This document shows, piece after piece, positions 1-10,697 of a stretch of 64,000 nt of DNA. The stretch comes from Pomphorhynchus laevis (lineage: Eukaryota > Acanthocephala > Palaeacanthocephala > Echinorhynchida > Pomphorhynchidae). The notes under the pieces are model-generated. The model searched no databases, was not told where the DNA came from, and saw nothing but the letters and a program-made list of their open reading frames with translations. The first letter of the stretch is position 1; every line of letters begins with the position of its first letter. The stretch spans positions 1 to 64,000 of the forward strand of contig WNNJ02003812.1 in the NCBI GenBank assembly GCA_012934845.2, given 5' to 3'. A program made the translations under genes and the position numbers.

Positions 1-770
1 AACAAATTTATCCAGAAAGCCTTATTCTTAACAAAACCAATATTGATGATAAAGAAGGTGTATATCTAGATATGAACATTAACATTAACTAAACTACTAT
101 TAATTTATATTGTAAATATGACATATTTAAATTTACAAGAAACATATTTTTGCATGAGCATTCATGCATACCATATAATATAAAATATAATACATTAAAT
201 AATGAAATTTTAAAAATTGCAACAATTTGTAATGATATTGGTTTTCTTCAAAATCATTTAAATAATTTAATAGATACATATTTTAAACTGGGTTACTATA
301 AAAAATAACATCAAGCAGAAAATAGTAAAATATATAAATCAACACAATAATATAAAGAATAAATTAAAACTCTTAAGTGGCAAATTTTTATGGATGGATA
401 ATAAATAATATACTTTGTATTAGAATAAGATATTAGATAGTTTTATCAGAGGAAATACATCATTAGCATGTATTTGGCCCCGCTGCTATGTTGGGTAGAG
501 GAGTTAGGGGCGAAACCTGATAGCATAGCAGTTCCTCCTGATGACCTCTAATTCTTATTCTGATACAACGTCTGTTATTTATTAGTTAATTCATAAAAAT
601 GACGTTTATTTTAAATTTCAATTTTTTATTTTAACTTGATTTAAATTATAGAAAATATAAAAACAATTATTAATTTTATTATTTAATTATTAAATTTTGA
701 TTTAGCATTATTATGTTTTGTTTATTTTATAATTTATTAAATACGTAGAGTCAGTTAGATGATTTGATAA
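1..770 (+). mobile_element. Penelope-like element fragment P1, 3' part
   Basis: Left-edge fragment of a Penelope-like retroelement, cut by the window boundary. It holds the end of the reverse-transcriptase coding part (about 1-405), the structured motif at 476-548, and an AT-rich 3' tail ending near an AAATACGTAG box at about 748. Its first 80 bases nearly match 51003-51080, inside a fragment that still shows the RT active-site motif YIDD. Its second half nearly matches 38300-38780. It is a broken fossil. The near-identity to sister fragments suggests fairly recent activity of the family. Confidence 0.75.
476..548 (+). ncRNA. Candidate pseudoknotted RNA motif, copy 1
   Basis: Three stems can be drawn: GCCCC (477-481) with GGGGC (507-511), CTGCTATG (483-490) with CATAGCAG (524-531), and GAGG (498-501) with CCTC (534-537). 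The strand order is a-b-c-a'-b'-c', so all three interleave. A conserved GAAA follows the first stem (512-515). The motif lies about 70 bases after the RT stop of the Penelope-like element. The same arrangement recurs at 37012, 37980 and 38488, with compensatory changes. Function is unknown; a ribozyme or a reverse-transcriptase recognition structure are the natural guesses. Confidence 0.5.
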
Positions 771-849
771 GTTATTCTTCGAATATAAAAGGGGTGATGT
801 TAATTACTCCGATTTCTGTTTTTCGTAACAAAGTGACTAAATAAGACGT

Positions 850-2745
850 TAGAATAAGCTTCGATTAGAGAATAAACTTATGACTGATTTTAAGTTGGAC
901 CGAAAATCTCTTTGTCGTTTTGCATCGAATAAGCTAACGTTGCAGAATCAAAAATTCTATATCAAGGATAATAAAGCATTACTAGCTGAGGATAAGTTGA
1001 TAGCTAGACACTTCGCATCTGAGTTTTTGCAGTTTAGAGTGAGTTTAGTCAACAGTCAGACATCAATTTAATGAAATATGTTGAATTTTCATCTATTGCT
1101 TGGTTTGATGAATCTATTGTAATCAAGAATTACTACAGCCAAAGCAATGTTATTCTGCTGGGCCCCATAATCTTCTTCTTTTCTGCTTAGAAATGTGGCA
1201 AGCAACATTGTCGTTCCATTAGTTCGAATGTTTCAACATTCAATCGTTTACAAAGTTCTTCCACACGATTGGAAAAGATCCATCGTTTTCCCGGTTTTTA
1301 AAAAATATGATCATTCACAGGTTTGTAAGTACAGGCCTATAAACCTGACGTGTATTTGCTCTAAAGTTCTCAGACGATTAATTTTATGACGGATGAATGT
1401 GCATGTAGGCGAAAAGTCACTGTTACATCCGTCTCAACATGGTTTTCGTTCCCGAAAATCAACATCCACAAATCTTCTTGTTGACCGACACACTTGGCTT
1501 CAGTCGTTAGACAACGGCTCCGATAGTGACATCCTGCTTATCGACCTTGTTAAATCGTTTGATACGGTAGATCATAGCATACTGTTGGGAAAACTTGCTG
1601 CTTATGGATTTAACCCATACATCGTGTCCTGGATATCATCTTATCTCTGGCGTAGGAAATCTGTACTCCGTGTAGGAAATTCACTTTCCGATTGGGTGTA
1701 AGTTTCCGAGGGCATCCCGCAAAGTTCCGTTCTTAGCCCGTTGCTATTTAACATCTTTATAAATGATCTTCCGGGTATTCTTAAGTCACATTTTCTTTTG
1801 TATCCCGATGATATTAAATTATGGCGTGAAATCAAAGCTCAACTGAACAGATCCATTTAAGCGGATTTGGATACTCTTTCCAGCTGGGCACGAGACAATA
1901 AAATCAGATCGAGCATAACTAAATGTATCTCAATGAACATTATTATTAATGTTTCAACATCACATAAAATCATGGCTTAATTGGCTGGTTCACTGCATTG
2001 GCTGGATCACATTGGCCATAAATTCAGCGATCCTCGCTATTTCATCGGTTCTGTCGTTTAACCTCTTGTTGACCACATCAATGATTCGGGAATAATTCTT
2101 TCAAACAACTTGAAAACGAAAATGAATACTGATGCGATTTGTTCCAAGACTTTGAGAATATTCGGTGTTATCAGATGCCTTTTCCGCTTCCCAGTTGAAA
2201 ACTTTCGATTCCTGTTCAACGCTTATGTTGGAAACATAATAATGTATTGCTCCGAAATGTCGTTTCCAGTAACTAGAAGGGAGTATCTTTGAATAGAGAG
2301 TGCTCAGAAAAGCAACCAAATGTATTTCAGGTTTACAGGACCTCAAACTACCATGACCGCTTATCGCTCTTAAATATGAAACCCATGTCTCTTAAACGAA
2401 GAGTGAAAGATCTTGCTTCACATGGCAGGTTGTTAATGGTCATACAAGTCCAATTCATGTAGTGTTATCTTTGCGGACAGAAGCTCGTACGCGAGGACAC
2501 GAAATCACTATTAATCGGTTTTGCAGGCAGGTGAAAGGGCTCAACAGTATGGTGGACAGAGTTACCAAGGAATGGAATAACCTTACTATGGAAATAGTGC
2601 GTACAAAGTCAAAACTAATGTTTATGAAGAAGGTACTGTGAATCTCAACCTTTCACGTTAAAGTTTATCTGTCTTCTTTTGTGTTTTCTTGTATTTTGTG
2701 ATGCTACCGAATGAACACTAGCTCTTAGGTGGTCTAATAATAATT
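850..2745 (+). mobile_element. CR1-like LINE, 3' half, degenerate
   Basis: Reverse transcriptase of a CR1/Jockey-type non-LTR element, broken by stops and frame changes. The pre-RT segment is at 880-1071. RT motifs follow: YRPINLT near 1336, QHGFRSRKST near 1436, LLIDLVKSFDTVDHS (about 1531-1575, the first catalytic Asp block) and a decayed GxPQxSVLSPLLFN near 1715. The expected FADD box near 1800 reads YPDD. The C-terminal part with RGHEI and a WNNL motif ends about 2640. No endonuclease is visible, so this is a 5'-truncated copy. It lies just left of the RTE insertion. Confidence 0.7.
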
Positions 2746-2904
2746 AAAACTTAGCAAAGGACCAGCTGACTAACGCCAACTATGTAAACACAATCACGTT
2801 GTAATCATAATCACGTTACATATAAATTCAATTAGACAAACATCTGATAATCATCCATACTTTGACGTAGTCAGCAAACACTACATGGAGGTTTTATGTA
2901 GTGT

Positions 2905-2922
2905 AGAAGCATCATTAAAGAA
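2905..2922 (+). repeat. Target-site duplication, left copy (RTE LINE)
   Basis: AGAAGCATCATTAAAGAA, repeated exactly at 6023-6040 and flanking the RTE-type LINE. Part of the match on the right could come from the element's AAG-rich tail, so the true duplication may be 2-3 bases shorter. Confidence 0.8.
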
Positions 2923-2980
2923 ACTCCGCCATGGCCGGTCCCAATGCCGTGCTGAGAAAGGAGGAGGGTTGGCGATAGAC
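2923..2980 (+). ncRNA. Twister-ribozyme-like 5' leader of the RTE element
   Basis: The first 58 bases of the element resemble the twister self-cleaving core. CTCC (2924-2927) can pair with GGAG (2960-2963). GCC is followed by CCGGTCCCAATGCC, close to the twister box GGNCCCAAGCCC. An A-rich joint (GAGAAAGG) then leads to GAGGG and GGCG. Twister CCC/GGG loop contacts are possible. Weak points: the outer stem would have to use flanking host sequence, and the UA cleavage dinucleotide is not evident. Treat as a lead only. Confidence 0.25.
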
Positions 2981-3214
2981 TTCGCGACAAGCCAGCCGTA
3001 AAACAAAACCGTTGCATCAACTTTATGAAATGTTGTCTCAATGCTACAAACATCAGGACTACGGCGTCCCCGGTAAGCGACGTGCTCACTTACGGCCTGG
3101 CCTGAGCGATAAGTCATCAAGGGTCTCTGCAGTAAAAGTGACTGCGGGGGGGGTAACCAAACTAGCTACCATACGAAAGCTGCATCAAAAAGAAAACGAG
3201 TTCGAATTGCATCA

Positions 3215-3808
3215 TTGAATGTCGGCTCGCTGACTGGTCGTTCTTTGGAAATCGCCAAGTCTCTAAAAGGACGACGAATCGATATATGTGCAGTGCAAGA
3301 GACGCGTTGGTCAGGCGACAAATCTAGACAAATTGGTCTTGGTTTCAAATGTATATACTACGGAAAACCTAAAACGATGAGTGGCGTCAGCATCATTGTC
3401 TCCAGCCGTTTCCAAAATAGTATTGCGAAGGTTCATCGATACAGTAACCGACTGATGAAAATAACCGTCGCTTTTGATAACCGGATAATACATATATTCA
3501 GCGCATATGCGCCACAAACAGGATGCGACAAGGTAGTCGAAGAAAGGTTCTGGACACAGATCGACGAACTAATCGCTGAAGTACCAAAGGATCACATGAT
3601 AATCATCGCTGGAGATCTAAATGGCCATGTCGGTGTCGAAAGGGATGGACACAACTGTCATGGGGGAAAGGGATTTGGACGAAGAGACGACGATGGTGAG
3701 CAAATCCTTGAATTCGCAGATGCACATGACCTCGTTATATGCAATACATGGTTTCAAAAACGAGCATCACACTTCATCACTTTTCACAGCGCCTTAAATA
3801 AAACCTAA
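3215..3808 (+). pseudogene. RTE endonuclease domain (AP-type)
   Basis: A 197-codon open segment coding for an exonuclease-endonuclease-phosphatase fold. Visible motifs: NVGSLTGRS at the start, AVQETRWSG with the catalytic Glu, FSAYAPQTGCD, IIAGDLNGHVGV with the Asp-Asn pair, and the end of the domain leading to IDYILVRR just past a stop. In the intact family this protein nicks target DNA to prime reverse transcription. The reading frame begins upstream of the Met at 3215: the leader frame from about 3012 (LHQLYEML...) overlaps it. The downstream linker is in another frame, so no full-length protein can be made. Confidence 0.85.
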
Positions 3809-3954
3809 ATCGACTATATCTTAGTCCGACGGTGTGATCTCAAACTCGTAATCGATACAAAGTCTATCCCTATGAAACAGTAACAACTCAATATAGACCT
3901 GTCGTTACAACCCTGAATATCACCTCGCCGAAGCAACCTAGCGAAGAACGTAAC

Positions 3955-4548
3955 GTGAGACCTCGTATAAAATGGTGGAAATTCAAGAAAACGGAATCCG
4001 ATTTGAAGCCCATAAAAAATATGGCACCCATAACGACGATAAATGAAACATGGGAAAAAACCAAAGCGTCCATTACGAAATTTGCCCAAGAGATACTTGG
4101 TACTACAAAACCTGGAACACGACGACTCGATAAAAGTTCATGGCTATGGACCGAGGAAGTAAAAGAAAGTGTTCGACAAAAGAAACGCAGTTACCACGTC
4201 TGGCTCGCGAGCAAATGTTCCGAAGACTGGGAAAAATACAAAGGAGCTAAAAAGAAAGCAAAAAAAGTAATAGCTCAAACTAAAGCAAAGAAGTTTGATG
4301 ATTTGTACGCGAAACTCGATACACGTGAAGGAGAGCGTGCAATTTATAGAATCGCCCGAACAAGATACCAAAAAACGCAGGATACTGAAAAGTTTCATGG
4401 AATAAACGATCAAAGCGGTGTTTTGCTTACTCGTAGGACGCAGGTATTAGAGCGATGGCGAACTTACTTCAAAGAGATATCCACCCAGGAATTTGAACAC
4501 CCACCTATACCACATCTTTCGCCGAGCGAAGGCGAGTCTTGCCCATAA
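3955..4548 (+). pseudogene. RTE linker between endonuclease and RT
   Basis: A 197-codon segment rich in Lys, Trp and Glu (KWWKFK, SSWLWTEEVKESVRQKKRSYHVW) matching the helical linker that separates endonuclease and RT in RTE and BovB-type LINEs. It is in a different frame from the endonuclease and from the following RT, which overlaps its last bases. It has no catalytic motifs of its own. Confidence 0.7.
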
Positions 4549-5279
4549 CAGCTATCGAGGTTGAAATTGCACTATATAAAATAAAAAGTGCAAAAGCTAC
4601 GGGGCCTGATGATGTAGCTTCAGAATTCTGGAAATCAAGTGTACGGGATTCAACAAGGTGGTTGGTGCAGTTTTTCAACAAAATAATTCAAGAAAAGGAG
4701 TTACCTCTTGATTGGAGACGGAGCACAACCGTACCTATATGGAAACAGAAGGGAAATCCGGCCGACTGTTCAAATTACCGCCCGATTCGTCTCATTTCAC
4801 ACACCCTCAAGATTTTGGAACATGTGATAAACGATAGGATAAGAAGCATAGTCAAGATATCCTCAAATCAATGTGGTTTTGTCAAGAACTGTGGCACCAT
4901 CGATGCTATCTATGCCCTTCGCCTTCTTCTTGAAAAACATCGCGAAAAACAGAAAGATATATACTGTGCGTTCCTTGATCTTGAAAAGGCGTTCGATCGG
5001 GTCCCGCATGAAGTTATTTGCTACGCTTTGAGATTCCACTTAGTCCCTGAAGAGATTGTTGAATGGGTCAAGCTAATATACAAAGGATCAACAAGTCGGG
5101 TATGTACGACCGTGGGATATACAGATGATTTTCCTATCACCGCTGGAGTTCGTCAAGGGTCTGCGCTGTCCCCGTTGCTATTCATCCTCGTTATGGATGC
5201 CATATCCAACAATCTAAACAGACAGTTTCCGTGGACGATTCTATATGCAGATAACGTCATGCTTGCGTCCGTAGATTAA
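4539..5279 (+). pseudogene. RTE reverse transcriptase core
   Basis: A 246-codon segment with ordered RT motifs: KATGPDDVASEFWK, NYRPIRLISHTLK, NQCGFVKNCGTIDA, FLDLEKAFDRVPHE (first catalytic Asp), AGVRQGSALSPLLF, and ILYADNVMLAS in place of YADD. The third catalytic aspartate is Asn in this copy, so the polymerase would be inactive even without the stop at 5277-5279. The same frame continues past the stop with DDIQQQIDSWGNRLKQFGLR. It sits between the linker and the C-terminal domain of the same LINE. Confidence 0.88.
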
Positions 5280-5379
5280 GATGACATCCAACAACAAATA
5301 GACAGCTGGGGAAATCGACTCAAGCAGTTTGGTCTACGCCTGAACGCGCGTAAAACGGAATACCTGACCACAAATATGA

Positions 5380-5964
5380 ATGACGATAAGCCGCTACAGT
5401 TTGGAAAACACACTGCACCGAACAACTGCGTTTAAATACCTTGGCTCCACCATAGCGGCAGATGGTATCCTACGCGCAGAGGTCTCTTCTCGAATAAATG
5501 CAGCCTGGATGAAATGGCGGTCAGCTACAGGTATTCTCTGCGATCCAAAGATAAAAGACCGACTAAAGTCGAAAATTTACAAAACTTTTATACGACCGGT
5601 GGTCCTTTATGGCGCTGAATGCTGGGCGATATCAAAATATGAGGAACGTTAAGTTGCCGCAATGGAGACAAAGATGCTCCGATGGACAGCAGGAAAAACT
5701 TTAAAAGATCATGTCTGCAACGAAGAAATCAGGGATCGTTTTGGCGTAGTACCAATAATAGAGAAACTTCGCGAAAAACGACTACAATGGTACGGCCACG
5801 TTATCCGCGCAAGCGAACACCAACCATCAAATAGGTTCGTCGCCGTGACAGTGGATGGAAAGCGTCCGATAGGAAGGCCGAAATTGCGATGGATGGACGT
5901 CATACGTCATGATTTGATAAGTTTTGGACTAGAAACCAAAGACGCCATAAATAGAACCAAGTGA
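5380..5964 (+). pseudogene. RTE C-terminal domain
   Basis: Two consecutive open segments (5380-5652 and 5662-5964) in the same frame, separated by one stop. They cover the thumb and C-terminal region of RTE LINEs: FKYLGSTI, SSRINAAWMKWR, VVLYGAECWA, then MLRWTAGKTLKD, RLQWYGHVIRAS and GRPKLRWMDVI. The end runs into a PGKDAKEKEEE-coding AAG-rich tail that marks the 3' terminus at about 6022. Confidence 0.82.
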
Positions 5965-6022
5965 AGGCAACTTTCAAAAGCAGCGGACCCCGTACCGGGA
6001 AAGACGCTAAAGAAAAAGAAGA

Positions 6023-6040
6023 AGAAGCATCATTAAAGAA
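6023..6040 (+). repeat. Target-site duplication, right copy (RTE LINE)
   Basis: Exact copy of 2905-2922, directly after the AAG-rich tail of the RTE element. Confidence 0.8.
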
Positions 6041-6206
6041 GTAAATAAACAATAGAGGTTCAAACACGGAACCTTGATGAACATTTGTTGAGATTGATCT
6101 ATTTATAGAAATAATTATATATGCTCTAAAGGATCATCGAAATATGGATACCCAGATATGACTTTAGACCCGAGTTCCGTTTGACTCATGTTTTTACTAA
6201 TGTTTT

Positions 6207-6795
6207 GTGTTTGTCAATTCTACTCCAAAGTTTAAATAAAAAAAATTGATCAAACTATTTAATGGTTTATAATTAAATATTGATTTAAACCGAAAGTGAG
6301 TCCAACAGATTGCCACATTGATTACGTTGAATTATGCCGTAATTGATTACGCCGTAATTATCTAATTATTTAATTTTGATTTAGCATTATTATTTTTAAT
6401 TATTTATTTTTATTATTTTTTTATTTTATAATTGTATTAAATACGTAGACTCAGTTAGCTGATTAGTTAAAGAATCAGATATTAAAATGCTATTTGCCAC
6501 TATGGCTTTTGATCACGTGGAAGTTGATCAATTGCTCATTATTTAAAGTTTAGAAGCAGTGTTGGCAAGCATACATTTATTTTTATATTTCGGTAGCTGT
6601 TGTTTATATAATTAGAAAAAACACTATTTTGTGAACAAACAAATTTGTGTTTGTCAGTCCTGCTCAAAATTTTAAATTAAAAAATTGGATCAAACTAATT
6701 TAATGCTTATAATTAAGTATTGATTTAAACTTAAAGTGAGTCCAACAGATTACTGTTAGTCCAACAGTGCCACATTGATTACGTTGAAAATAAAG
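6207..6795 (+). repeat. Pair of diverged 130-bp direct repeats with a PLE tail between
   Basis: About 6207-6335 and 6645-6795 are diverged direct copies. Both run from TGTGTTTGTCA through a GAGTCCAACAGATT box to GCCACATTGATTACGTTGAA. Between them, 6355-6465 matches the 3' tail of the Penelope-like elements (TTTGATTTAGCATTATT and AAATACGTAG), as at 680-760 and 38700-38770. No coding potential is seen. The pair could be the ends of a small unrecognised element or a local duplication. Confidence 0.5.
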
Positions 6796-8258
6796 TTTTG
6801 TTTTATTTGGATTATATTGATCGTATTAATGGTATTTGGTAAATACGTAAATGAACATTTTATATTTTGAAAAATATTGTTAAACAAGTGCTTTTTAAAT
6901 TTGCTTCTTTATGCTTATTCTTTTAGATAATTAACCAAGTGATGATAGACGATTTTTAGCGTCAAATTCGGAACAAAGTATTCGCATCTTGTGGAAATAA
7001 TAGTTACTGCATGTATATTTTATTATCGCAATTAAAAATGACAGTTTAGCAGGTCAACTTACTATTCGAACAGTTTCATTAGAGCTGGTATAACAAAGTA
7101 ATTAATCATGATAAATTCTTACTCAATTAATGAAGTCAATTCATTAAATGTCTTCTCAATGTCTGCTGTATCATTTGTTTTTATTTCGCTTGACGATAAA
7201 GGTCAGCCAGAAATGATATCAAATGCGAGCAGTGGAGAGCGGTTAAGCTTTCGATTAGAAATAACCGGATGGTTGAATCAACGTCGGCTGTTAACTTATA
7301 TATATATGAGAAGTTTGAAGGTTCCACATTAAATGTCTGCCATAAAACTTTAACGTTTTCTATTAGATTTGATGCATTCATTAAAAAAAACCGAAGTAGT
7401 CGATACATCGTTGAAATTGATATATGCATCTGTTCTTGATTATCTCATTTATCATAAGGTAAGCAAAATATATGATTACTCATTTGATTGTTAATAATTT
7501 AATATCCCTACAAGTATTTTTAAATTGCAACCCTCAAAAGTAATAGAGTTAATGCATTAACTTTGAAAGAACGTGTATTTTGATATAAAATCCACACATT
7601 TAATGTCTACATAACGTGTTATTATTTTACCAATAATTATAATGGACACTGTTTGATTCCGAGACAGAAATTATAACAAATTATGTTAATCCATTAAGAT
7701 TGATCATTGTTTCGAGCTTTTGACAACTAAACAATTTGACAGCTTGTATATTTTAAATCCCAGAAGTAGTTCTTCACTTATCAATAGCTGCCTATTGATC
7801 TTTACTTGCTGCTTTTTAATTCCAAATTACCTCTTTGTCTATCATAAATTAGTTTAACATAAATCAAGTTTAATTATAGTGTTGATTGTGTCCGTTATTT
7901 TTGGGTCGGCCGTTTTTACTTTTGTGTGAATTTGGCCCTTACTCGAAGCGAAGTTGAGTGAAGTGAACGTAAGAATCATCGCACTGCTGATGTACAATTT
8001 TAATAGTTGTCGTTGCATAAACACAAAATTAAATATTTGAACTTAGTTGTTATCGAAAGATTCCAATGTTCTAAAATCATGTTCATCCTTCTTTACTGTA
8101 TGTGCTTAGTCGACCGCTTTTTAATTTTGTATGAATTTGAAACAACCTAATAATGTCGAGATTTATCCTCGTCAGCAAAGATCCTATTTCCAAAATCATG
8201 AAAGATTGCAATTTAATTCAAAGATTGAAATCGTTAAAGGCTTTGTAAAAATTATTAG
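6796..8258. other. Upstream region of the Wnt gene, no assigned gene
   Basis: AT-rich sequence with no repeat or gene that I can name. About 7181-7458 stays open in frames on both strands and ends at a good donor (CATAAG/GTAAGC at 7458), so an unrecognised exon is possible but not supported by any motif. The 5' exons and promoter of the Wnt gene should lie here but could not be placed. Confidence 0.4.
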
Positions 8259-8941
8259 GTTTTACGTAAGCTACATGGAGCTGATATGTACGATTACAAG
8301 AAGATGTTTTATAAATTTATTTGGTAAATATGTAATTTTGTATTACATTTGGAATTTTCTTTACGACATTTTTATCCTAATTCTCTGTTTAGGGTAACTT
8401 CGACTGATTTAACGACGGATGTCTGCGATCAATTGCTATTTAATAATGATTTACAGAGGTCATTTTGTAAACAGGAATTACCGGCAATGAAAGTGATGTT
8501 GAAAGGCAAGAATATCGCACTTGGATTGCTTTCCAGAAGACGGCCAATATCACATTTTCCGGACATGAGAATGCAGTATAGAGAAATATTCCCTAGTGGT
8601 ATGTAAATATATTAAGGAACGAAGTTCGTGTATTTTGAATTATAGGAACGAATAAGCAAAGCGCGAAACTCAATGCAATCATTTCAGCAAGTATGAGTTT
8701 AGCTGTAATGAAGTCGTGTATATCGGGAGTGTTGCAATACAAGTGCGGGCAATGTTGGGATCGCATGAATGCGATATCAACTTATCAAAACATAAACGAA
8801 AAGATTAGGAATTGTATGATGACACAAGACATATACGGAACTGCCATCGTTCAGCAGTTTTTATTAATAAGTAAACAATCAAGTTCAAATATGCCTTTTA
8901 AAGAACAAATAAGTTTGATCAATCAAATGACTGGAATAAAG
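8259..8941 (+). CDS. Divergent Wnt ligand, N-terminal exons
   Basis: Three exons of a secreted Wnt-type signalling protein: 8259-8323 (tentative), 8393-8598 and 8646-8941, separated by GT-AG introns of 69 and 47 bp with compatible phases. Exon 8393-8598 follows the Wnt start pattern (LQRSFCKQELPAM then GKNIALG, compare QRxLCxxxPxxM and GxxxAIxEC in the family). Exon 8646-8941 has AIISASMSLAVMKSCISG, matching the AISSAGVxxAVTxxCSxG block, then KCGQC, then DIYGTAIVQQFL and SLINQ, matching the family's D-x-x-x-G...F and LMNxHN region. The usual RRWNC box is not preserved. Signal peptide and first Met were not found; they must lie upstream. A derived Wnt is the best reading, since each block is weak alone but their order and spacing agree. 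Confidence 0.68.
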
Positions 8942-9221
8942 GTATAACTTTTTTTGCTGAGATGTTCAAATGTATGTACATAAAACGGTAATATATAATG
9001 ATCACCAAATGTGCTCATTTTATAAATGTTAACGCGATGCTTGATTCGTAACGAGTATATTTTTAACTTGGACATACCTTAAAATATTCAAATAAGAATG
9101 ATGAATTTAATAAATTTTATAAATGATTTGATTTAATACTAAGAATATGGCAAGGAACTTGGATATATTTGATAAACATTTGTATGTAAAATTGTGGAAG
9201 GTTTTTATAATTGATGGCATC

Positions 9222-9715
9222 TTTAGGGGTTTTAAACACGGGCCCCTGAGAGGATTTTGTGCGGCCCGCAAGATTTTTATAAATCTTTCTACTTTTTTTT
9301 GTGCTGTTTTGTTTAGTATTTTTACCGCAATTTATAATTTGATTTTTTATGAATACAATTATAACAATTTAAGAACTACATAAAATTTTTGCTGTAATAA
9401 TTTTTTCAAATAGCCCATTTTAAGTATACAAGTGCAATCATAAATATTTGTACCGGAAGTCTTACGCATGTTTGGAAGTACCTATTGCCATGAACAACTT
9501 TTCTCATTAATGAAACTTATTAAAAACATCTAGGTTGATAGAACAAAATTTATCTTTCATTATGGAAATTTCTTGCACACAATAATTTAATTCTAACTTT
9601 AGTAGCTTGAAGAAAATACTCGCCTTCAATCTTCGAGTAAAAAAATTAAATGGCTAATAATTATTCTGGATTATGTTTCTTGTTTAAAAATTTATTTTGT
9701 TTTTGTTTTCATCGT
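9222..9715 (+). mobile_element. hAT DNA transposon remnant A
   Basis: Begins with an AGGGGTTTTAAACACGGG-like hAT end followed by the GTGCGGCCCGCAAG box common near hAT termini. About 9470-9600 then reads as the C-terminal hAT transposase region (GSTY, CHEQLFS, MKLIK), the dimerisation domain of the family. The middle of the transposase is missing. The last 110 bp (9601-9712) are repeated at 12148-12255. Confidence 0.6.
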
Positions 9716-10240
9716 GTAGATTGAATGTTTCACCGCGCCATCTGTGATATTTTTGGTACGAAAGTGCGATCGACGCATATTTAAACGAAGTGCCAAACCC
9801 AGTTTACTTTGGCCGACATACTGCTTTCCACATAAATTACACGTGCCGACGTAAACTACATTTGGTGTTTGTAATTACATTTATGAATCCATGCGTGACG
9901 GTACTTTTCACAGCCTTTGAAGTTTGTATTACGGCGCACGTTTTGCACCGGTTATCGTTGCACTTAGTGCATTCAACTGGATCCTTACTTGGCTAATTAT
10001 ATTACTTAGGTTCGGAGGAAATTTGAATCAAATTATGGCTCTTTTATTTATTCGGTATTGACATATATTTCGAATCAATGCATTTATTTTAGATTCTGCT
10101 CCGTCTAAGATTGGGTGGTATGGCATATACAGAATTGTAGAATCTGTTGAACCTGTGGATCGTTTTCGTGGGATCAATGCGCTAGATCTAGATAAAATAA
10201 TAAAGATTTTCTTAATAAATGACAACAGATAGCTTATTAC
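9716..10240 (-). mobile_element. Penelope-like element fragment: linker and GIY-YIG nuclease part
   Basis: On the minus strand this holds a YHP-containing linker (around 10140), a Cys-rich segment (CTKCNDNRCKTC, around 9940) and a decayed GIY-YIG nuclease segment with a KQYVGQ motif (around 9810-9840). Linker, Cys box and nuclease in this order are the C-terminal half of canonical Penelope-type proteins. The RT part is absent. It is a broken fossil within the Wnt intron, next to hAT remnant A. Confidence 0.6.
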
Positions 10241-10697
10241 AAAAAAGGAAACATGCTAAAAAAAGTAATGTTAAGGTTTTTCCCAAGTAAATATTTCTTT
10301 CGTCTTCAGATCTGTTATGGCCTCAGGTCCAACGGGATCTGAGCCCCCCAGCCAATCCAACACGCCGCTCTCCGACTGAACCACTCGGGGTCTACCACAC
10401 CCCGAAGAATCCAATCGAGGCGGACGATGCTCGGTAATCTCGAGATGAGGAGCTTAAGAAACCTTAGTCTTTGTTCTGGGGACGTCCTCTTGAAAAGAAG
10501 ACTAATCCCGAGATAGCCCAAGTACCCCAGAGGCGCACTTGAGTTTTCTCTTTCAATGACAGATGTTGGGCCCGTTTCAGGGCCCATCTAGCTCTCTTCA
10601 GGATACGTTTTAGTCTATCCAGGTCAGCTTTCACTGACCAGTTCACCGTAATGGTAAACCCCAGGTATTTTACTCGACTTGTGAAGGTAGGGAGAGG

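Larger units (their letters stand above)
2923..6022 (+). mobile_element. RTE-clade LINE, near full length
   Basis: A 3.1-kb non-LTR retrotransposon bounded by an 18-bp target duplication. It has a GC-rich 5' leader, an AP-type endonuclease (3215-3830), a linker, a reverse transcriptase (about 4539-5280), a C-terminal domain (5380-5964) and a short tail of AAG repeats instead of poly(A). This layout and the sequence style (start NVGSLTGRS; C-terminal RLQWYGHVIR) are typical of RTE elements. The element is dead: the reading frame changes at least three times and has internal stops, for example NKT-stop-IDYILVRR at 3806-3808 where the family has a Gln codon. Confidence 0.88.

Noticed and set aside
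476-560. CTGATGA and GAAA in the Penelope-like 3' motif as a canonical hammerhead
   Set aside because: GAAA comes before CTGATGA, the stems needed for any hammerhead permutation do not form, and copies 2 and 3 do not keep CTGATGA. The interleaved-stem model fits all four copies better.
6207-6795. Direct repeats as the ends of an LTR-type element
   Set aside because: Only 130 bp long, diverged, no polypurine tract or primer site, and the interior is a Penelope-like tail. Kept as an unexplained repeat pair.
7181-7458. Open frames on both strands upstream of the Wnt gene as a new gene
   Set aside because: Both strands are open, neither has a recognisable motif, and only one donor-like site supports it. 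Not enough to annotate.
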